DNA of 23,394 nt from Fervidifonticultor sp964526945 (GCA_964526945.1 CAZGNA010000024.1:1-23394), one strand, 5' to 3'; positions 14,510 to 23,022 are shown, counted from the stretch's first letter. Program-made: numbers and translations. Notes: generated by a model from the sequence alone, not told the origin.

Positions 14510-15417
14510 GTGGTCCTCCTCTGTAAGCCGTCGCCCAGCAGGTTCGCGCCGGCGACGAGCACCGCGATGGCAAGGCCCGGGAACACCGTGGTCCACCACG
14601 CCAGGGCCTGCACGGCGCGTCCTTCGCTCACCATGCTGCCCCAGGCCGGCGTGGGCGGCTGGACCCCAAGGCCCAGGTAGCTGAGCGCGGCCTCGGCCAG
14701 GATCACGCTGGAGATGTTGACCGCTCCCACGACGAGGAGCGGCGGTGCGATGGAGGGCAGCACGTGCCGGCGCACGATCCGGAACTCGTCGGCGCCCAGG
14801 GCCCGTGCGGCCTGCACGAACTCGCGCTCGCGCACCGCCAGGGCGTTCCCGCGGGCGATACGGGCGTACTGGACCCACGACACGAATGCGAGGACCGCCA
14901 CGAGCTTGGTCAGGCTCTGGCCCAGCGCCGCCATGATGGCGATGGCCAGGAACACCGGCGGGAAGGACAGCTGGATGTCGATCAGCCGGCTCACCACGCG
15001 GTCCACGCGCCCCCGGAAGTACCCGGCGGCAAGCCCCAGCACCGTGCCGAGCCCCCCGCCGAGCAACACCGAGAGGGCCGCCACGGCCATCGACACCCGC
15101 GCGCCCACCACGAGGCGTGCCAGCAGGTCGCGGCCCAGGCGGTCTGTGCCGAGCGGCCGGGACCAGTCGCCGCTGACCCAGGCCGGTGGCTGCAGCGACC
15201 GCAGCAGGTCCTGCTCGGCATACCCGTGGGGTGTCACGTACGGTCCCACGGCGGCCGCCACGGCCATGCACGCGAGGATCGTGATCCCCACGTAGAACTG
15301 GACGGGGCGGCGATGGCGTCGTGGCGGTGCGGGCACGGGGAGCCTGGCGGACCGGCGCCGCGGCGCGACAGCCACCGGCCCCGCGCGGCCGCCCTGGTGC
15401 GGACGGTCAACCCCCAT
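14506..15417 (-). CDS. Peptide/nickel-type ABC transporter permease (DppC-like)
   Basis: Inner-membrane permease of 303 aa. An arginine/proline-rich cytoplasmic N-terminus (about 1-40) precedes a first helix (FYVGITILACMAVAAAVGPYV). The OppC N-terminal element LGTDRLGRDLLARLVVGARV and the ABC-coupling EAA loop (EFVQAARALGADEFRIVRRH, then VLPSIAPP) follow. It ends with LGLGVQPPTPAWGSMVSEGR, a DppC/OppC signature. The ATG start lies within the end of the upstream permease gene (11-nt overlap), indicating coupled synthesis of the two permease subunits. Confidence 0.93.
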   Translation of the reverse strand: MGVDRPHQGGRAGPVAVAPRRRSARLPVPAPPRRHRRPVQFYVGITILACMAVAAAVGPYVTPHGYAEQDLLRSLQPPAWVSGDWSRPLGTDRLGRDLLARLVVGARVSMAVAALSVLLGGGLGTVLGLAAGYFRGRVDRVVSRLIDIQLSFPPVFLAIAIMAALGQSLTKLVAVLAFVSWVQYARIARGNALAVREREFVQAARALGADEFRIVRRHVLPSIAPPLLVVGAVNISSVILAEAALSYLGLGVQPPTPAWGSMVSEGRAVQALAWWTTVFPGLAIAVLVAGANLLGDGLQRRTT

Positions 15418-16333
15418 GGTCGTAGCGAATGCGCGGGTCGAGGGCGACGTACAGCAAGTCCACGACCAGGTTGATGAGGACGAACGCCGTGCCCACGACC
15501 AGCACGACGGCGCGCACCAGCGGGAGGTCCCGCGTCTGAATCGCCTGGAGCATGAGCCATCCGACGCCCGGCCAGGCGAACACGGCCTCGACCACCACCG
15601 ACCCACCGAGCAGGGAACCGAGCTGCAGGCCGAGTACGGTGACCGTCGACAGCAGGGCGTTGCGCACCACGTGCCGGCCCAGGACCGCGCCCTCGGGCAG
15701 CCCTTTGGCCCGTGCGGTGCGGACGAACTCCTGACCGAGCACGGCGATGACGTCGGCGCGGACCATGCGGACGATGAGGCCGGTGGTGTACACCGACAGC
15801 GTGGCCACCGGCAGGACGAGGTGCGCAGGGCCATCGAACCCCGAGGCCGGCAGCAGCCGCAGGCGGTCGGCGAAGAGCAGGATCAGCAGCACGCCCAGCC
15901 AGAACGAGGGCAGGCTGATCCCCGCGAAGGTGCCCACCGACACGGCCCAGTCGGCGGTGCTGCCCGCCCGGGCGCCACTCCAGGCGCCGAGAGGGATCCC
16001 CACGGCGATGGTGACAGCCACGGTGCTGGCCGCCAGCAGCGCGGTGGCCGGCAGGCGCTGGAGCACCAGGGGCATCGCCGGCTGTCCGAACCGGAACGAC
16101 TCCCCCAGGTCCCCGCGGACCGCGCGGCCGAGGAAGTCCACGTACTGGAGCACGAGGGGTCTGTCGAGCCCGTACAGCCGCCGCACGCGCTCGATGTCTT
16201 CGGGGCGGGCGTCGAGCGGCGTGAGCAGCCGAATGGGGTCGCCGCTCAGGTGGATCAGCACGAACACGAGGATGCTGATGGCCAGCACGACCCAGGCGAG
16301 GTGGACCAGTCGCTGCAGCAGGAACCGGGTCAT
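15407..16333 (-). CDS. Peptide/nickel-type ABC transporter permease (DppB-like)
   Basis: Inner-membrane permease of 308 aa. The beginning MTRFLLQRLVHLAWVVLAIS, the segment DPIRLL, YGLDRPLVLQYVDFL and DLGESFRFGQP are standard DppB/OppB features. The EAA loop is EFVRTARAKGLPEGAVLGRH. It pairs with the DppC-like protein to form the membrane channel for the binding protein encoded upstream. The 79-nt gap to that gene holds no evident terminator. No ATPase gene (DppD/DppF) follows in this operon. Confidence 0.94.
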   Translation of the reverse strand: MTRFLLQRLVHLAWVVLAISILVFVLIHLSGDPIRLLTPLDARPEDIERVRRLYGLDRPLVLQYVDFLGRAVRGDLGESFRFGQPAMPLVLQRLPATALLAASTVAVTIAVGIPLGAWSGARAGSTADWAVSVGTFAGISLPSFWLGVLLILLFADRLRLLPASGFDGPAHLVLPVATLSVYTTGLIVRMVRADVIAVLGQEFVRTARAKGLPEGAVLGRHVVRNALLSTVTVLGLQLGSLLGGSVVVEAVFAWPGVGWLMLQAIQTRDLPLVRAVVLVVGTAFVLINLVVDLLYVALDPRIRYDHGG

Positions 16334-16412
16334 CGCGGACGTGCGCGCAGGTCTCGAGGGCCGGACGGGTCGTGTGCGGCTGCACGGCCGTGGCGCCCCG
16401 GTGGGTGGGGCC

Positions 16413-17999
16413 TCACACGAGGCTGATGTTCCCCAGCCGGATGATGCCGTCCACGTGCGGCTCCCATCCCTTCACCCGCTTCTGCAGCGCGTAGACCCCC
16501 TGCTGGTTCCACAGGTAGACCCACGGGCAGTCGCGGTGCAGGATCTGGTTGAGGCGTCGGTACATCTCGTTGCGCCGCGTCGGGTCCATCGTCCTGGGCG
16601 CCTCCTGGATCAGCCGGTTGGCCTCCTCGTTGTGATAGCCTTGCCAGGCCGCGCCCTTGCGGTCGGAGTCGAAGTTGATGCTCGTGGTGGCGTCCAGCAG
16701 CACGCCCACCTGCTGGAAGAAGAACGCGTCGTGCGTCTTGCCGAGCACGCCCTGCACGAACGGGCTCCAGTCCATGACCTGGACGCGCGTGCGCACGCCC
16801 ACCCGGGTCCACATGCCGGCAATGGCCTCGCTGGCCAGCCGATCGTTCAGGTAGCGGCCTTCGGGGGTGACCAGCGTCACGTCGAACCCGCCGCCGTAGC
16901 CGGCCTCGACCAGGAGCTGCCGCGCGCGCTCGGGGTCGTAGGGGTACGGCCGCAGGGTCTCGTCGTACCCGGGGATGCCCGGCCCGAAGGCGCTGGCCAG
17001 GCGGTAGGCGGCACCGCGCATGACGGTGCGGATCAGGGTGTCCACGTCGGTGGCGTAGTTCAGCGCCTGACGGACCCGGACGTCCTGGAACGCCCGGACC
17101 TTCAGCATGTTCAACACGACGATCTGCGACGCCAGCTGACGGAACCGCACGATCTCGACGTTCTTGGTCGCCTCCAGCTCGGGGATCTGGATCGGATCCA
17201 CGGGCGTGATGAGGTGGGCGGCTCCGGTCTTGAGCTCTACGAGCCGGGTTGCTGCTTCCGGCACCGGTCGCCACACCACGCGGCGCAGCCTGGGCTGGCC
17301 GCTGAAGTGGGGCCGGGGCGCGAAGTCCATCACCATGCGCTGGTTGGGGATCCATTCGGTGAACCGATAGGGGCCGGTGCCGATCGCCTGTCGGGTGGGA
17401 TCCACCTGCCCGCTGGTGATCGCCCTGGGGAGCATCTCGCAGTACAGCGACAGCACCTCGGCCAGCAGGGCGAAGGGGCCGTCGGTATGGATACGTACCG
17501 TGAGGGGATTGACGACCTCGACCTCGCGCACCGGCCGCAGTTGTCCCGCGTAGACGTTGCGCAGCTGCGGGTTCTTGAACCGTGCGATCGTCTCGCGGAC
17601 GTGCTCGGCACCGAACTTCTCGCCGTTGTGGAAGTAGACGTTGTCGCGCAGGCGGAACTCCCAGGTGGTGTCGTTCACCACGCGGTAGGACGTCGCCAGC
17701 CAGGGCACGATCTTCATGTCGGGCGATCGCTCGAGCAGCTTGTCGTACATCGCCCACATCATGCCCTTGGACGCCCCGGACGTCGTCACGTGCGGGTCGA
17801 GCGACTCGGCGTCGACGCCCTGGACGATGAGGAGGTTCCCGACGGGGGTGACGGGCGCCGGCGCGGCCAGCGCGGACCGCGCGTCGGCCAGCTCCCGCCA
17901 CGTGGCGCGCAGCAGGGCCATCCCCGCCCCCGCGGATGCCGCGCGGTGGAGCAGGGTCCGGCGTGTCAGCCTGACGTCGTGCGGTGGGCTATCGGTCAT
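16413..17999 (-). CDS. ABC transporter substrate-binding protein, family 5, Tat-type signal
   Basis: Extracytoplasmic solute-binding protein of 528 aa, SBP_bac_5 (peptide/nickel/oligosaccharide) family. The N-terminus RLTRRTLLHRAASAGAGMAL (10-29) is a twin-arginine type signal. The mature region has WEFRLRDNVYFHNGEKFGAE, QAIGTGPYRFTEW and VRQALNYATDVDTLI, the usual family blocks. No lipobox Cys is seen after the signal. Start ATG 17999 was chosen because it overlaps the upstream stop as ATGA and has an AAGGGGGGA SD; the much longer open frame upstream is out-of-frame readthrough of the neighbouring gene. Ligand is unknown; the neighbouring hydrolases suggest a small amide, dipeptide or thiazoline-like molecule. 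Confidence 0.93.
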   Translation of the reverse strand: MTDSPPHDVRLTRRTLLHRAASAGAGMALLRATWRELADARSALAAPAPVTPVGNLLIVQGVDAESLDPHVTTSGASKGMMWAMYDKLLERSPDMKIVPWLATSYRVVNDTTWEFRLRDNVYFHNGEKFGAEHVRETIARFKNPQLRNVYAGQLRPVREVEVVNPLTVRIHTDGPFALLAEVLSLYCEMLPRAITSGQVDPTRQAIGTGPYRFTEWIPNQRMVMDFAPRPHFSGQPRLRRVVWRPVPEAATRLVELKTGAAHLITPVDPIQIPELEATKNVEIVRFRQLASQIVVLNMLKVRAFQDVRVRQALNYATDVDTLIRTVMRGAAYRLASAFGPGIPGYDETLRPYPYDPERARQLLVEAGYGGGFDVTLVTPEGRYLNDRLASEAIAGMWTRVGVRTRVQVMDWSPFVQGVLGKTHDAFFFQQVGVLLDATTSINFDSDRKGAAWQGYHNEEANRLIQEAPRTMDPTRRNEMYRRLNQILHRDCPWVYLWNQQGVYALQKRVKGWEPHVDGIIRLGNISLV

Positions 18000-18733
18000 T
18001 CCGCGTCCCCCCTTGGCGGTGACGTGCTGCCGCCCGCTCGCGGCACGAACTGGAAGTCGCAGTACGGGTCGCCAAGGCCGATGGCCGTGGGGCGGTCGAG
18101 ACGGTGCGTCGGATGCCGGTCCATGAACCGCTCGTCGGTCTCGCAGAAGAACGGGATCAACTCCGGCACGCCGGCCTGCTCCATGGCGCGCACCCAGTTG
18201 CACTGGGTGACGTGGAAGCGCACGTACTCGGGCGTGTACGCCAGCAGGCGTCCCTCGCACGAGAAGTAGCGCATGGCCACGTCGAACTGCTCGCGCAGCG
18301 TCTCGGGCGTCGCCTGGAATCCCGGCGGCGGAGGGCTCGTGAGCGAGAGCCCAGGATCGGAGGGGTCTGCGGCCGGGGCGGCCCGTGGCGCTTGCGCCGC
18401 GGACGGTCCTCCCGGTGGGGCCTGCGCGAGGTGGGCGTGACCGATGAGCCCTGAGTCGACGATGGCGCGACGGACGATGCCCAGGGCGGTCTGCCGATCG
18501 CACCGGTGCAGCAGCGCCCGGTAGAGCGCCACGAAGGGTGCCAGCTCCGCGGCCAGCGCGGCGAGGTCCCGGGGTGCCGCCGGGAGCGTCTCGGGCAGGT
18601 CCGCGATGCCGGTTTCCCGGAGGACGACCTCGGCGACGGCCGCGCCCAGGACGTCGGCCACGGCAGCCCGGCACACCTGCTTCTGCACGCGGTGGGGACG
18701 CAGCGTACCCACGGTGGTCTGACATGGTTCCAT
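17996..18733 (-). CDS. L-2-amino-thiazoline-4-carboxylate (ATC) hydrolase-like protein
   Basis: Protein of 245 aa resembling the ATC hydrolase family, whose founding members open the ring of L-2-amino-thiazoline-4-carboxylate on the way to L-cysteine. The recognised pattern is in the C-terminal half: FHVTQC178NWVRAMEQAGVPEL, then FFCETDERF (196-203) and TAIGLGDPYC225DFQF. A proline/alanine-rich low-complexity insert lies at about 104-140. Assignment is by motif memory, not alignment, and family members are often of unknown substrate. It is the first gene of the ABC operon, with its stop overlapping the binding-protein start, so the transporter may import its substrate. The start ATG 18733 has only a distant purine-rich SD-like stretch. 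Confidence 0.72.
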   Translation of the reverse strand: MEPCQTTVGTLRPHRVQKQVCRAAVADVLGAAVAEVVLRETGIADLPETLPAAPRDLAALAAELAPFVALYRALLHRCDRQTALGIVRRAIVDSGLIGHAHLAQAPPGGPSAAQAPRAAPAADPSDPGLSLTSPPPPGFQATPETLREQFDVAMRYFSCEGRLLAYTPEYVRFHVTQCNWVRAMEQAGVPELIPFFCETDERFMDRHPTHRLDRPTAIGLGDPYCDFQFVPRAGGSTSPPRGDAE

Positions 18734-18765
18734 GGCCCGGAGGACCTTTCCTGCGGGAGCCGAAG

Positions 18766-19782
18766 GTGACCTCGGTGTCCTCTGTGCGCTTCGGGGTACG
18801 ATTCAACAGCGCGTCGGGATCCGTTGCCGACGTGGTGCGATGGGCGCGCCTGGCCGAGGACCTCGGCTTCGACGATATCTGGTACTGCCACGACCTCATG
18901 CTGCGGGACGCCTGGGTAGTGTTGACGGCGGTGGCCGCGGCCACCCGGCGCATTCGGATCGGGACCTGCATCGTCAACCCGTTCTCGGCCAGCCCGGCGG
19001 AACTGGCCATGCGCGCGGCGACCCTGCAGGAGGTCAGCGGCGGGCGGTTCGTGCTCGGCATCGGGCCGGGCGACCCACCGGCGCTGGGCTGGATCGGGCT
19101 GCGCCAGCGCCGGCCGGTAGGCGGGCTGCGCGAGGCGGTCGGACTGTTGCGGACCCTGCTGCGCGGCGAGGCGACGCCGTGGGACGGCGAGGTGTTCCGG
19201 GGGTGGACCGCCGGGGCGCGGCTGCGGTTTCCGCTGCACCCCACGCCGATCCCGATCTACGTCGGGGGGCAGGGCCCGCGGGTCCTGGAGCTCATGGGCG
19301 AGGTGGCCGACGGCGGGCTGCCCATCGTGTTTCCACCCGAGACGCTGCCAGCGGCGGTGGCGCATATTCGCACGGGCGCCGCGCGAAGCGGACGGTCGCT
19401 CCAGGGCTTCGACGTGGCTGCATGCGTCTGGTGGGCGGTCGACGAGACCGTGGAACAGGCGCAGGCGGCGCTGCGCCCGCTCATCGCCTACTACGGACCC
19501 TCGCTGCGCGCGGAGACCCTGGCGCCCATCGGGCTGACGCCCAGCGACTTCGACGGGATCCGGGAGGCGGTCGCGGTGGGCGACCTCCGGCGCGCCGAGG
19601 CACTGGTGACGGCCCCCATGTACCGGCTGGCGATTACGGGCGATCCCGACCAGGTGCTCGATCGCATTGCGTGGCTCCGCACCCAGGGAGCCACGCAGAT
19701 CAACGTCGGGCCGCCGCTGGGCCTGGACAAGGAGCGGGCGCTGCGCCTGACGGCGCGGCACATCCTCGCGCGCGCGCGGTAA
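18766..19782 (+). CDS. Luciferase-like (LLM) flavin/F420-dependent oxidoreductase
   Basis: TIM-barrel oxidoreductase of 338 aa; cytoplasmic. Family blocks visible are FGVRFNSASGSVADVVRWAR near the N-terminus, LAEDLGFDDIWYCHD, IRIGTCIVNPFSASPAELAM, LQEVSGGRFVLGIGPGDP and IPIYVGGQGPRVLELMGEVA. The last of these resembles methylene-tetrahydromethanopterin reductase-type, F420-binding members, but the cofactor (FMN or F420) cannot be fixed by eye. GTG 18766 was chosen: GGGAG lies 6 nt upstream and homology begins soon after. It is divergent from the ATC-hydrolase operon with only 32 nt between starts, so the two promoters must overlap neighbouring genes. Substrate unknown. Confidence 0.88.
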   Translation: MTSVSSVRFGVRFNSASGSVADVVRWARLAEDLGFDDIWYCHDLMLRDAWVVLTAVAAATRRIRIGTCIVNPFSASPAELAMRAATLQEVSGGRFVLGIGPGDPPALGWIGLRQRRPVGGLREAVGLLRTLLRGEATPWDGEVFRGWTAGARLRFPLHPTPIPIYVGGQGPRVLELMGEVADGGLPIVFPPETLPAAVAHIRTGAARSGRSLQGFDVAACVWWAVDETVEQAQAALRPLIAYYGPSLRAETLAPIGLTPSDFDGIREAVAVGDLRRAEALVTAPMYRLAITGDPDQVLDRIAWLRTQGATQINVGPPLGLDKERALRLTARHILARAR

Positions 19783-19784
19783 CC

Positions 19785-20693
19785 TCAGGACCGGGTCCTG
19801 TCAGTCAGGCTCCCGCCCTGGACCACGAGCACGCCGATCAGGACCAAGGCCGCGCCCAGCCACTGTGCGGGTCCGAAGGGCTGGCGGAGGAGCAGGGCGC
19901 CGCCCGCGGCCGCCACCACCGGCTCGATCGTCGCCACGACGCTGGCCCGGCCCGCCTCGATGCGCCGCAGACCCGTCGTGTAGAGCAGGTAGGCCAGGGC
20001 GGTGGGTCCGACGACGGTGTACGCCAGCGCCGCCGCCGCGCCCGCGGGCACGGGCGGGAGGCCGCCCGCCGCCACGAGCAGCACGAGGCCACCGCTGCCG
20101 AGCGCGTAGGTGACCACTGTGAGGGGCGGGTAGCGGCGCAGCGCCGTCTTGCCGAAGATGCTGTACAGGCCGTAGGTGAGCCCGGCGCCGAGTCCGGCCA
20201 GCACGCCGACGCCGCTGGGACGCAGCGATCCGCCGCCCCCGGCGGTGAGCGCACATCCGGCGACGACGGCGCCCACGGCCGCCACCTTGGCGCGCGAGAG
20301 CGGTTCGCCGAGCCATGCCCGCGCCAGCACCACGACCCAGGCCGGTGCCGTGTACAGCAGCACGGCGGCGGTGGCCACCGTGGTCAGGGCGATGGCGGTG
20401 TAGTAGATCGTCATGAACCCGGCGACGCCCACCAGGCCGTACGCCAGGAACAGGGGGAGGTCACGCGCGGCGATGCGCGGCACGGAACGGGTGGCGACGA
20501 GGCTGTAGACCAGCAGCAGCACGCACCCGCCCACAGCGCGCCACGTGGCCGCACCCAGTGGCGTCATGCCGCGCGCGAACAGGCTGTGGGAGGCGAGCCC
20601 GATGGTGCCCCACAGCACCGCTGCGCCCGCCACCGCCGCGTACCCGACGAGGGTCGCCGTGGCGCCCGGGCCCGTACGCCCGGGCGCAGCCAT
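19785..20693 (-). CDS. EamA/DMT-family membrane transporter
   Basis: Ten-helix drug/metabolite transporter of 302 aa built from two EamA repeats. Signature segments are VLWGTIGLASHSLFARG in the first helix pair, YYTAIALTTVATAAVLLYTA, and the second repeat GLTYGLYSIFGKTALRRYPP with TALAYLLYTTGLRRIEAGRA. Members export amino acids or other metabolites; the substrate is not predictable. ATG 20693 is the only plausible start near the first helix; no SD is seen. A tandem 24-bp repeat lies immediately upstream. The 3' end is 2 nt from the convergent LLM gene. Confidence 0.88.
   Translation of the reverse strand: MAAPGRTGPGATATLVGYAAVAGAAVLWGTIGLASHSLFARGMTPLGAATWRAVGGCVLLLVYSLVATRSVPRIAARDLPLFLAYGLVGVAGFMTIYYTAIALTTVATAAVLLYTAPAWVVVLARAWLGEPLSRAKVAAVGAVVAGCALTAGGGGSLRPSGVGVLAGLGAGLTYGLYSIFGKTALRRYPPLTVVTYALGSGGLVLLVAAGGLPPVPAGAAAALAYTVVGPTALAYLLYTTGLRRIEAGRASVVATIEPVVAAAGGALLLRQPFGPAQWLGAALVLIGVLVVQGGSLTDRTRS
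19786..19800. terminator. Palindrome at the convergent LLM/EamA junction
   Basis: CAGGACCGGGTCCTG has 7-base perfectly complementary arms around one G. It starts 4 nt after the LLM stop and covers the last codons of the EamA gene. No T tract follows. A bidirectional terminator is possible, but the loop is tight. Confidence 0.3.
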
Positions 20694-20705
20694 AGCGATT
20701 GCGCC

Positions 20706-20753
20706 GGCTGGAGCCTGGCGATCGGTCCCGGCTGGAGCCTGGCGATCGGTCCC
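20706..20753. repeat. Two tandem copies of a 24-bp repeat
   Basis: Positions 20706-20729 and 20730-20753 are identical head-to-tail 24-mers beginning GGCTGGAGCC and ending CGGTCCC. They sit 12 nt upstream of the EamA start (minus strand) in the 112-nt gap before the glycosyltransferase gene's end. The unit is a multiple of three and remains open in the EamA frame (repeat of eight residues GTDRQAPA), but no start codon lies upstream of it, so it is probably untranslated. Confidence 0.95.
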
Positions 20754-20805
20754 GTCGTGGGGGGCTGCAGGCCCCCGCGGGGTGCGCGGCAAGGGCGACG
20801 CGACG

Positions 20806-22380
20806 TTAGGGCTCGGCGACGGCGAAGAGCTCGTTCTGGCGGATGAAGCTCGACAGCAGCAGGCGCAAGTAGGGGCTCTCCATCTGGGTCTTGTAGTCAC
20901 GGATGGCCGCCTGCTTGGCGGCCAGCTCGTCGGGCCGCAGGTCGAAGCGCAGCCAGCGGTGCTGGTCGCGCAGCGACTTCGGCGGCAGCAGGTCGGCGTC
21001 CGGCGCGTAGCGCAGCGGCCGCGGGAAGTCCCACGCGTGCACCAGGTAGGTGTACAGTCGCGGCCACGGGTCCAGCCCGTCGCGCTCCCGCGCGCGCAGG
21101 GCGAAGCGGACGAACTGGAACAGCGCCTGGTGGTCGGGATGGCGGTCCGCGGGATGGTGGACCAGGATCGCCGTGGGGCGCACCATGAGCAGGATCGTCT
21201 CCAGGTCGTGCTGGAGGTCGTCGCCGGTGTAGAGCGCGTTGGGGCGAAACGCCAGCGGGTAGGGCGACCGCGACGACTTGGTGAAGGGAGAGACGAACGG
21301 GCGGGAGCGCGCCCGACGCTGCTGGGCCAGCGCCATCAAACCTCGATCGGGGTACCCGAGGAAGAAGATGTGCGTCTGGGGCACGCCCAGCCGGCCGAGC
21401 GCCCGCTGGGCCTCGCGCTGGCGCTCCATGCCTTCGGCGATGAAGTCGGCGGGGCGCGGGATCAGTCGGCGGCCGCCGATGGCGGCGGCCAGCCGGTTGC
21501 CGTCGCCGTTGGTGGCCAGGACCACGTAGACATCGCCGCCGGCGGCCAGGACCCGTTGCATCAATCCGCCCGCCGCCAGCATCTCGTCGTCCGCGTGGGC
21601 GGCGACGACGAGGAACCGGTCACCCGGTACGGGGTCCGGGAACGGTTCCAGCTGGCTGCCAATGGCCCGTGACGTCGTGAACAGCCCCATGGTCAGATAC
21701 CCCAGCACCACGGCCAACCCGGTGGCTACCAGGACGCCACGCCGCACGGCGTGGGCCCCATGCCGGCGCCGCCGGTGCGGCGCCAGGATCTCCAGCGTCA
21801 TGCGGACCTTGCCCCGGTAGCCGTGGAGCAGCCCGTATTTCTGTTCCTTGGTGGGATGGACGACGCCGGTGAGCGGCACGCGGGCCACCGTCCACCGCTC
21901 GCGCCGTGCCACCGCGGTGAGCGCGCGCTCGAACCCGAAGCGCGTCAGGGCCAGGTGGGGGTGCGCCAGCAGCGCATCGCGGCGCACGACGCGGATCCCC
22001 GACAGCTGCGGCAGCACTGCCTGCAGCACGTCGCGGGCGAGCACGCCGACGGCCATGTCCCGACCGTCGTGCAACACGGGCGCGACGAGCGCGGAGATCT
22101 CCGCGGGGTTGAGATTGGCCAGGTCGGCATCCAGCAGCAACACCACCGCCTCGCTGGCGCGTCGCGCGCCGGCCATGACGGCACCGCCCTTGCCCAGGTT
22201 CTTGGGGAGCGTGACCACCAGGTCGGCGCCGGCTGCCGCGGCGGCCTCCGCCGTGCGGTCGGTCGACCCGTCGGAGACCACGATGATCTCGGTGACCTCG
22301 CGCACGCGGCGCACGGCATCCAGCACGCCCGCAATGCGGCACTCCTCGTTGTACGCGGCGACGATACAGGAGACGCCCAC
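20806..22380 (-). CDS. Family 2 glycosyltransferase fused to PIG-L/LmbE-type deacetylase
   Basis: Two-domain protein of 524 aa. The N-terminal GT2 domain (about 1-205) has CIVAAYNEE (5-13), VVSDGSTDRTAE (34-45), NLGKGGAVMAGA (61-72) and the metal-binding DAD in LLLDADL (84-86), resembling glucosyl-phosphoglycerate or polyprenyl-phosphate glycosyltransferases. A basic segment and one transmembrane helix (about 214-236) follow. The C-terminal PIG-L domain (about 255-524) has AHADDE (261-266, normally PHPDDE) and HHPADRHPDHQ (408-418), the zinc site of GlcNAc-type deacetylases. The helix would place the two domains on opposite sides of the membrane if there is only one crossing. GTG start is 3 nt after the stop of the methyltransferase gene. 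It likely makes an envelope or soluble amino-sugar product. Confidence 0.87.
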   Translation of the reverse strand: MGVSCIVAAYNEECRIAGVLDAVRRVREVTEIIVVSDGSTDRTAEAAAAAGADLVVTLPKNLGKGGAVMAGARRASEAVVLLLDADLANLNPAEISALVAPVLHDGRDMAVGVLARDVLQAVLPQLSGIRVVRRDALLAHPHLALTRFGFERALTAVARRERWTVARVPLTGVVHPTKEQKYGLLHGYRGKVRMTLEILAPHRRRRHGAHAVRRGVLVATGLAVVLGYLTMGLFTTSRAIGSQLEPFPDPVPGDRFLVVAAHADDEMLAAGGLMQRVLAAGGDVYVVLATNGDGNRLAAAIGGRRLIPRPADFIAEGMERQREAQRALGRLGVPQTHIFFLGYPDRGLMALAQQRRARSRPFVSPFTKSSRSPYPLAFRPNALYTGDDLQHDLETILLMVRPTAILVHHPADRHPDHQALFQFVRFALRARERDGLDPWPRLYTYLVHAWDFPRPLRYAPDADLLPPKSLRDQHRWLRFDLRPDELAAKQAAIRDYKTQMESPYLRLLLSSFIRQNELFAVAEP

Positions 22381-22383
22381 GGG

Positions 22384-23022
22384 TTAGCGCGCCTCCCCGC
22401 GTCGGGCCAGGAAGTAGCGCCCCGGACCCGCAGGCTGCGTCTCCGCCACCGTGCAGCCCAGCTGCCGCAGGCGCCGCAGGAGGGCGCGCGCCACCCACGG
22501 AACCGCCGGGCCGCCCGTCGAGTAGCTCAAGACGATCCACCCACCGGGCCGCGTCACCCGCACGAGCTCCCGCGGCACGGGGAAGGCGTTCTGCACGGTG
22601 ACCAGGTCGAACGTCCCGTCGGCGAACGGCAGGCGCGCCGCGTCCGCCACCGCGAACGCCACCGGCCAGCGCTCGCGCCGCCCCCGCTGCACGGCGTGCT
22701 GGAGCATGGCGGGTGAGAGGTCGACCGCGACGCCGCGGCAGCCGGGGAAACGGCGCACCAGCAGCCCCATGGCGGCGCCCGTACCCGTGCTGACGTCGAG
22801 GGCCAGGCCAGGCGCTGCCGGGAGGCGGTCGAGGGCGGCTGCCAGCGCGTCGAAGTAGCCGGCCTGCGGCACGACGTCCGCGTCGTAGCGCGGCGCCAGG
22901 CGGCGGTAGCGGCCGCGGGCCATGGCCCGCTGTAGCGGCGAGCCGACGAAGCGCGACGTCAGCGCGCCCGCGGTGAGGTAGACCGTGTCGGTGAGGAACG
23001 ACCCGAGCCAGATCGCCCGCAT
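22384..23022 (-). CDS. Class I SAM-dependent methyltransferase
   Basis: Protein of 212 aa of the UbiE/methyltransferase-11 type. Motif I is LALDVSTGTGAA, motif II-like GVAVDLSPAML, and then ADAARLPFADGTFDLVTVQN (motif III/post-I) and RVTRPGGWIVLSYSTGG. A hydrophobic/amphipathic N-terminus (WLGSFLTDTVYLTAGALTS) precedes the domain and may associate with membrane. ATG 23022 was chosen because GGAG lies 6 nt upstream; GTG 23025 is an alternative. It is the first gene before the glycosyltransferase-deacetylase fusion and probably cotranscribed. Substrate unknown, possibly a quinone or the product of the next gene. Confidence 0.88.
   Translation of the reverse strand: MRAIWLGSFLTDTVYLTAGALTSRFVGSPLQRAMARGRYRRLAPRYDADVVPQAGYFDALAAALDRLPAAPGLALDVSTGTGAAMGLLVRRFPGCRGVAVDLSPAMLQHAVQRGRRERWPVAFAVADAARLPFADGTFDLVTVQNAFPVPRELVRVTRPGGWIVLSYSTGGPAVPWVARALLRRLRQLGCTVAETQPAGPGRYFLARRGEAR

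Noticed and set aside
15747..18269. An 840-residue open frame on the plus strand
   Set aside because: It is antisense to the permease, binding-protein and ATC-hydrolase-like genes, which have clear family motifs; its translation is His/Arg/Gly-rich without domains, typical of GC-rich shadow frames.
16413..19244. Reading the binding protein as a 943-residue fusion
   Set aside because: Residues upstream of 17999 are the out-of-frame shadow of the neighbouring gene; an SD, an ATGA overlap and a Tat signal mark the true start at 17999.
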